In this document: piece after piece, positions 31,845 through 64,000 of the stretch
Position numbering within the stretch: the first letter of the stretch is position 1
How the letters are laid out: every line of letters starts with the position of its first letter
NCBI GenBank assembly: GCA_023634235.1
Contig: JAMKCF010000021.1
Location: 11,729,764-11,793,763, forward strand
Source: Pisaster brevispinus
Lineage: Eukaryota; Echinodermata; Asteroidea; Forcipulatida; Asteriidae
Direction: 5' to 3'
DNA: 64,000 bases
Program-made: the position numbers and the translations under genes
The notes under the pieces: model-generated
What the model was told of the DNA's origin: nothing
Seen by the model: only the letters and a program-made list of their open reading frames with translations
The model's database searches: none

Positions 31845-32182
31845 TTAAAGGCAAAGTATACCTTTGGTTTTGGAGCTGTTCAGTTTTTAAATCTTATATA
31901 AATGTAGATATACACAATACAACTGACCTGTAAAAATTTCATTTCAAAGGGTGGTAGCATTTTTGAGACATCACAAAAAATATGGAGCATTTATTTATAA
32001 TCAGGAAGAATAATCCGTAACTGGAATACACAATCCGGGAAACGTTTCATGCAGAAATGTTTCTCATATTTAATTTTGTTGGAATCCTTCCTCAAAATGT
32101 TATACATCATCCACAGCTGCAGAGCTTCTTACCAAGTAGGTTTTTATGGTCAGTCATTTTTGGAGTAATTACCAAAGCTATT
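31845..32182. mobile_element. GGTATACC-type MITE in the TEPSIN 3' UTR
   Basis: Begins TTTAAAGGCAAAGTATACC and contains TTCAAAGGGTGGTAGCAT, ACACAATCCGGGAAACGTTT and TGCAGAGCTTCTTACCAAG, ending GGAGTAATTACCAAAGC. Confidence 0.72.
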
Positions 32183-32566
32183 ACTGATAAATTGTGCTTT
32201 GCCGATGTTTCTTGGAGGAATACAAGTTTCTGTAATATTTGTTTACAACAAATTGTTGTGTTTTGTCAATCTGAACCACGACAGTGTTCAAATGCAAGAG
32301 CCTTTTTGCAATTAAAGTGAAGGGACATGTCAAGATTTCAAAACGCTGCTCTACATAGAATTCTCATTGAACCAAAGGAAGACCAATCATTGGCTTATGG
32401 CTCATCGCACGTTTCCTTATAATTTTTTGTCCCTGCACTGGCGGAAAATGCTAGAGGTCTTTTACAGGGTCTATGTTTCCCTCATGCTCCAAGTTTATCC
32501 CCCAAAGTAAGTAAAATGTATCCAAAAGAACAAAAGAAAGGTAGCCCGTACAATTCTTCAATTCCA

Positions 32567-32572
32567 AATAAA
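32567..32572 (+). terminator. Candidate TEPSIN polyadenylation signal
   Basis: AATAAA about 730 bp after the stop. An earlier ATTAAA at 32311 is an alternative. Confidence 0.35.
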
Positions 32573-32576
32573 ATAA

Positions 32577-32582
32577 TTTATT
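32577..32582 (-). terminator. Candidate ATP5MF polyadenylation signal
   Basis: AATAAA on the minus strand, 835 bp after the stop and only 5 bp from the plus-strand AATAAA. The one at 32806-32811 would give a shorter UTR. Confidence 0.3.
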
Positions 32583-33416
32583 ACAATTCTGATGACTTGT
32601 CTGTGTTGATGTTGTCAGAACAAAACAGTTGTATTTGCATTATACAATCTTTAACATTTTATCATGGGTAACTGTGATAAGTGACACAGCTCAATTCAAG
32701 TGTTGTACACCTATAGTTTATAAAGTGAAAATGGACAAACTGTAAACTGCATGACATACTGTTGATCACACCAATAAACCAAATGCAAGGATGCGATCTC
32801 TAAAGTTTATTGTAACCTTTCCCTGAGGTTATTACAGTACACAACTTGAAAATTTCACTTAAATGTATTCATTGAACGATTGAAAACCAAATAATTGAGG
32901 AATCGGGAGATTGTAAACACGGGGATTCAAAGTTAAGTCTGGATGCTCGTACTTCAAATGGAGGAAAGCGTGAAGACAAATTTGTGGCAAAAGATTTTAA
33001 GTCTTAAATGCAGTCATCTTTTAAATTTGTTCCACTTTTCGGTACAAGTATAAAGATAGACCAGGCTCACAGTGAAAATCACTTCAAAGATTGATTAATT
33101 TCGCAAACTTCTCTACAAGAATCTGCTGTAAACTCATGAATGTCAATCTAGCCTTTCAAATACAGTTTCGTTTTCAAGCAAGTTTTCAAACTAAAATCCT
33201 TAGGTGAGATGCACTTACAATTCAAACAGAACCTTTCTAAAGCAGGTCCATTTAACGAAAGCAAATATCTTCTGAACATAAATGTTTTTCAATAAAACTT
33301 CTAGACTTCTCAATTAAATTCTTTAGTCTGAAAATGACGTTTCTCTGTAGAGGGGTGTAGGGACATGAATCTCAAATCACAGCATCGCATCCACACACTG
33401 CACACAGGTTGCCAGA

Positions 33417-33448
33417 CTACCAGTGATGCTTCCTGACGCGATGGTGCT
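33417..33448 (-). CDS. ATP5MF: ATP5MF exon 5
   Basis: Acceptor ttaacag|AGCACC, encodes KHHRVRKHHW and stops TAG at 33419-33417. The basic, histidine-rich end matches the family. Confidence 0.9.
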
Positions 33449-35498
33449 CTGTTAAAATAAATCAATGAATTAACAATTACTTTTTAAAAAGTCAACATGA
33501 TAAGGATCTGATGTAAAAGAGCTGTCTCGAACTTAAATCTCTAAAGACAAAAAAAAAAACAGTTCACCGGCAATTTTGTTGTTCATCATTTGCATCACCT
33601 GTAAGTGGATCCATGTTACTTTTTCTATGAAATTGTGAAGTGGAATTTTCTGCTTGAGAGCTTTACAAAAATGGATCTATTAAGAGTTTGACAACATTTT
33701 ATAATTCCCAGGCCTCATTTATTATTTCACCAAAGAAAACCTATAATAAGTAAGTGGTTTTGTAAGAACTTCACTCTCCAACTCAATATCATCCACAAGG
33801 GTTTTGAATGATAGGTAAACTGTGCCAGTCTGCAATACGTTATGAATGCGGTGAAATGCATCTACGCAGTACACAGTTTAATAGGTCTTTGCACAGTCGT
33901 GCCACCATACACAACCTACATGCAGCTGAACGATATCAAATGGTTGATCAACTCGCTATACAGCCATGACCTATTCTTGTTGGATACTCACTTTCTCCTT
34001 TGTAGCGCCAAGTGTAGCTCAACAGTATAACCATTGCGACGAATTGGCCCACCGGAGCGACGTTGGTCTTCCTCACATTGATGTACTTGTTAAAGTATCT
34101 GTCCCTGCCTATATGGTGCACAGTAAAAAAAATACATATAGTAATTGATTAATGTCATGCCACAATTGGCTTGATACTGTCAGGTATCTCTACATTACTG
34201 CTGGTAAATATGAGCGGTTGGGTGGGTGACTTTGGAGTAATTTGGTGCAAAAGGGGTCTGCAATAAACTGTTATCAAGTTCCAACTATTTACTTCCCCTT
34301 TGACTTCAAAGCAATTGGACCAAACCAAGGCTTGAAGTTAAAATCGTTGCACCCCTTTATTACTTAAGTCATCATCATTGTTGTGTGTAGAGGGAATTTA
34401 TTGTTTTTAATAGCTGCATTACAAAGGTCTGAAGTACATTATTTTTATCCGACTAGAAATATCACACACAACTGGATTTTTCATACAGAATGTTGTTTTC
34501 AGTAAGCTTAAATCTAATGTCAGTGATGTAGTTCTCCATGGAATGCCAGGCAACATTTAGAAGTTGTTGTCTTACTCCCATAGAGAGCTATTTTCTTTAG
34601 CACTACTGCTTGGCCCGTACTACAAAGAAACGATAGCACAGGTTCAAAAATAGTGCATCATGATGTCTTGAAGAAGACTTCTTTCAGCTCGCCCTTTTTT
34701 TTCTTTTTTTCCTTTTAATTACCTCGGACAATTGCACGCCCAATTCCACCAGGTGAGAAGTTACAGGAGGATAGCCATCGGCCAAGACTCCCCAACTTTA
34801 CTTCACTCAGTCTCAGCTCTGCAACTGTATTTAGAATAGAAACAAATTTATATTACACAAAACAAAAAGAATAATATAATTTAGGATGCAGCAGCACGGC
34901 GTAAGTGCAAAATTCCACAGTAATAAAGCAGGGTCATGAAACTGGTCCCAGGTTGATTTAAACTAGTAAAGCCGTCGCCACATTTTAATTTTCATGGCGT
35001 TCATTCAATTTGAAACATCATCATATGCCAATGAATTGAAATTGAATGCATGTTGATTGGGCACACTGTTTTCTTTAAAATGTGCTGTTTCTGTCAGAGC
35101 TGGCTTTATAATGTGAACAAATGCCACCTGATCAGAATATACAGAATACTGGATTAATAAAACAGTCATACAATTTACAAAAATACACATTTTTCATCTC
35201 CAAATCAAGTCTCTTCTTTTTACAGTTAGGTTCCCAGACGGCACCAACACTGAGGGAACACCGCTCATATGGCACCAGTCTAATTTTGCCTACTTCTGAA
35301 ACAAATGTTTGCCATTGAAGCAATTACGGATACTTTTCAGGTATATAAACAAACACAACATTTCAGTAAATAGCAAGCACTAACAAACAAAATACAATTG
35401 ATCATATAAATGTACAGTCAAGAACAACTGACAGGTAAATGTATATTTTTAAAGTGAATTTGAAAGGGGAAAAATAAGTTACCGGGTTTGTCGGCCAT
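33417..35498 (-). CDS. ATP5MF: ATP synthase membrane subunit f (complete, five exons)
   Basis: Small single-helix subunit of the mitochondrial F1Fo ATP synthase membrane part, in the inner membrane. Exons 35483-35498, 35224-35295, 34723-34824, 33992-34108 and 33417-33448 join in phase to 112 residues (human 94). Matches to the family as recalled: LSEVKLGSL and CNFSPGGIGRAIVRG (human LLEVKLGEL, DFSPSGIFGAFQRG), RYFNKYINVRK (RYYNKYINVKK), one hydrophobic segment VGQFVAMVILLSYTW, and the basic C-terminus YKGEKHHRVRKHHW (YKHLKHERLRKYH). An extra N-terminal exon (35224-35295) gives about 20 residues more than human. Head-to-head with SMG1. No six-frame ORF covers it because the exons are short. 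Confidence 0.94.
33992..34108 (-). CDS. ATP5MF: ATP5MF exon 4 with transmembrane helix
   Basis: Acceptor catatag|GCAGGG; donor GAAA|gtgagt. Encodes RDRYFNKYINVRKTNVAPVG then QFVAMVILLSYTWRYKGE. Confidence 0.95.
34723..34824 (-). CDS. ATP5MF: ATP5MF exon 3
   Basis: Acceptor atacag|TTGCAG; donor CGAG|gtaatt. Encodes AELRLSEVKLGSLGRWLSSC then NFSPGGIGRAIVR. Confidence 0.94.
35224..35295 (-). CDS. ATP5MF: ATP5MF exon 2
   Basis: Acceptor tttcag|AAGTAGG; donor AACT|gtaaaa. Encodes EVGKIRLVPYERCSLSVGAV then WEPN. Phase 1-1, so it could be skipped without a frameshift; human genes also have an optional exon here. Confidence 0.78.
35483..35498 (-). CDS. ATP5MF: ATP5MF exon 1
   Basis: 16 nt of coding sequence, MADKP plus one base, donor CCCG|gtaact. 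The MAD- start and the phase match to exon 2 support it. Confidence 0.8.
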
Positions 35499-35694
35499 GT
35501 TGGAAACGGCGGTGCTGAGCGGATGAATATATGAACTATAAATTATTTTTAATTGCTTTAAATATCAAAACTTATCATTTCTCCCACTATTAAAATAATT
35601 CTCTTCATAATGTTCCTGTTAAGATTTCCTTAATTATAACGTGGCATTTATCAATTGAAACAAATATAATATAGAACTACTTTTCATATTAAAA

Positions 35695-35710
35695 GAGCGC
35701 CCTCTATTGG
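35695..35710. promoter_or_regulatory. CTCF-like motif
   Basis: GAGCGCCCTCTATTGG resembles the reverse complement of the CTCF core (CCASYAGRKGGCGC). Motif match by eye only. Confidence 0.35.
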
Positions 35711-36764
35711 ACAAAGCCCAAACATCGTGGGACTTAATTAATGCATTTGATTTTGAAAGGAAAATAAATTACCCATGGTTGTTTATTTTGAACGAGAAAG
35801 TTTAAAAAAAAAGAATTGGGAATCAAGTCTAACAAAATTTAAACATGGCCTGTGCAGTCGATGTTGTTTACGCTAATTGCCATTTTGTGGGGTTTACCGC
35901 GAGATTTCAAGGCGCAATGTTACAGTTTTTATTTGAAAGAAGTGAAGATCCAACTTGGGAGCAAACTTGGAAGCCCCCTAAAAATTCGAAAGTTATTCTT
36001 TCATATTGCTGTATACATAAAAGAGGAAGAAAGAAATGTCAATAGTTTGTTTTTGTAATTCGCAGCAGAACACATATTTTCAAAACGAAATTAATTGTGC
36101 CAATTGACACTAAATTATTATTTTAAAAAACCAATTCTACTAAGGCCTAGGTTTTAAGTATAGTCTCACTATATTTGATATTCTTTTGCCTTAATAGTCA
36201 ATATTTGCTGGGCAAAAACAGCAACTCGTGCAAAAAATGTTTCAAGTAATCATTAAGGCGTTCTTGATAGGGTTTTTACATCAGAACTTCAACTAATTGG
36301 GACTACGGAGCCAAACTCGTGAAAAAAGAGTCCACTGACGCCTTGCTGAGGACTGGAGCACATGCATCCTATTGGAAGAAAAGGTCTTGTCTCATGAACA
36401 TTTTAATACAAGTCAGATTTGAGAGCCAAATAATAGGGGTACAGCGTAAAAACTTGGCACAATTGCTTTCTTGGGGTTGTTGACTTCTAACTTGAAGTGT
36501 TTTGGATGACAGACCCTGAAAAATGGCCCCTTGCTGAGAAGCAGGCGTGCAGGACTATATTTTGCATTTTCACTGGTCAGGCAGGCTTTCGGAAATTATA
36601 CACAAGTGTAGGAGTGTTTTTATTTGGACGGAGAATAACTCGACTGGCCTTGGAACAACCAATGTCGAATGAGTGGAAATTTAGATGTAAATGCACACTA
36701 GTCTTCTCTTTCTGTAAAACTTGGCATTGGATGTTACTACACGAGTTAGTGAATGACAATTTGT

Positions 36765-36780
36765 ACGCCCTCTGTTGGCC
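36765..36780. promoter_or_regulatory. CTCF-like motif
   Basis: ACGCCCTCTGTTGGCC, same orientation as the site at 35695. Motif match by eye only. Confidence 0.33.
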
Positions 36781-37006
36781 ATGGCTGGCTAATGGATCTT
36801 TCATTGTCTAACGTGTAGATGACGTCTAAATAATGTTAATACTTGTATAGTGTTCAAAGAAACTTCACCTACATGCTAGTATAAACTATGATAGCTAATG
36901 GCCGTCTGCTACGAACGGGGAAATTTTTCGTGCGCCAAGAAAACGATTATCTACAATGATTTCAGTGCAGTTTTCACATTATTGTTCGATGCCAGAATTC
37001 CTGTAA

Positions 37007-64000
<26,994 letters not shown>

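Larger units (their letters stand above)
31837..33416. other. Convergent 3' region of TEPSIN and ATP5MF
   Basis: Contains a GGTATACC-type MITE starting about 8 bp after the TEPSIN stop, an ATTAAA at 32311-32316 and AATAAA at 32567-32572 on the plus strand, and AATAAA at 32577-32582 and 32806-32811 on the minus strand. Both 3' UTRs probably lie here and may overlap. No coding exon seen. Confidence 0.6.
35499..37006. other. ATP5MF/SMG1 divergent promoter region
   Basis: 1.5 kb between two divergent start codons. No TATA box stands out. Two CTCF-like sites in the same orientation lie at 35695-35710 (GAGCGCCCTCTATTGG) and 36765-36780 (ACGCCCTCTGTTGGCC). No convincing exon. Confidence 0.5.

Noticed and set aside
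35845..36811. ORFs in the ATP5MF/SMG1 spacer
   Set aside because: No splice support, no recognisable domain and no similarity to neighbouring exons; open by chance.

Overview
This is eukaryotic, intron-rich, AT-rich animal nuclear DNA. No bacterial operon, CRISPR array or viral gene is visible. All five protein-coding genes were read by joining conceptual exons at GT/AG sites whose phases agree. The gene set, the thrombospondin-repeat protein and the dense short repeats suggest a marine deuterostome invertebrate, most likely an echinoderm. That placement is inference from style, not a database match.

Layout, left to right. (1) Minus strand, <1 to 8986: 5' part of a secreted multidomain protein with a signal peptide, an unrecognised 74-residue cysteine-containing module, eight thrombospondin type-1 repeats (TSP1) and a laminin G domain; it runs off the left edge. 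(2) 8987-12591: intergenic, with two adjacent copies of a palindromic MITE. (3) Minus strand, 12593-18894: SGSH (heparan N-sulfatase, sulfamidase), complete, with two alternative copies of its fourth coding exon. (4) Plus strand, about 19118/20361-31836: TEPSIN (AP-4 accessory protein; ENTH and VHS-like domains), divergent from SGSH; exon 1 is uncertain. (5) Minus strand, 33417-35498: ATP5MF (ATP synthase subunit f), complete in five exons, tail-to-tail with TEPSIN. (6) Plus strand, 37007 to beyond 63732: SMG1, the PI3K-related kinase of nonsense-mediated mRNA decay (NMD); 27 exons give about 1,089 residues of the N-terminal solenoid, and the kinase region lies to the right of the window.

The genes do not form one pathway: extracellular matrix, lysosomal heparan sulfate breakdown, AP-4 vesicle traffic, mitochondrial ATP synthase and mRNA surveillance. 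SGSH/TEPSIN and ATP5MF/SMG1 are divergent pairs that may share promoter regions.

The two most interesting signals are splicing architectures. In SGSH, two tandem versions of the exon carrying the active-site His-Arg have identical phases, are separated by a 61-nt intron, and give a frameshift with an early stop if both are included, so they look like mutually exclusive exons; the second has lost both cysteines of the loop disulfide. In SMG1, the 3' splice site and beginning of three exons (8, 17, 21) are duplicated elsewhere in its introns as decoy acceptors, and at exons 17 and 21 use of the decoy runs into an in-frame stop. That would make the transcript an NMD target in the gene that encodes the NMD kinase.

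Introns and spacers are packed with non-coding repeats: a GGGCCC-ended palindromic MITE, a 'GGTATACCTTTGG' MITE, a TTTCACAAAG-ended MITE, tRNA-Asn-like and tRNA-Leu-like SINEs, two Mutator-like foldback elements with 9-bp target duplications, and a 46-bp minisatellite.
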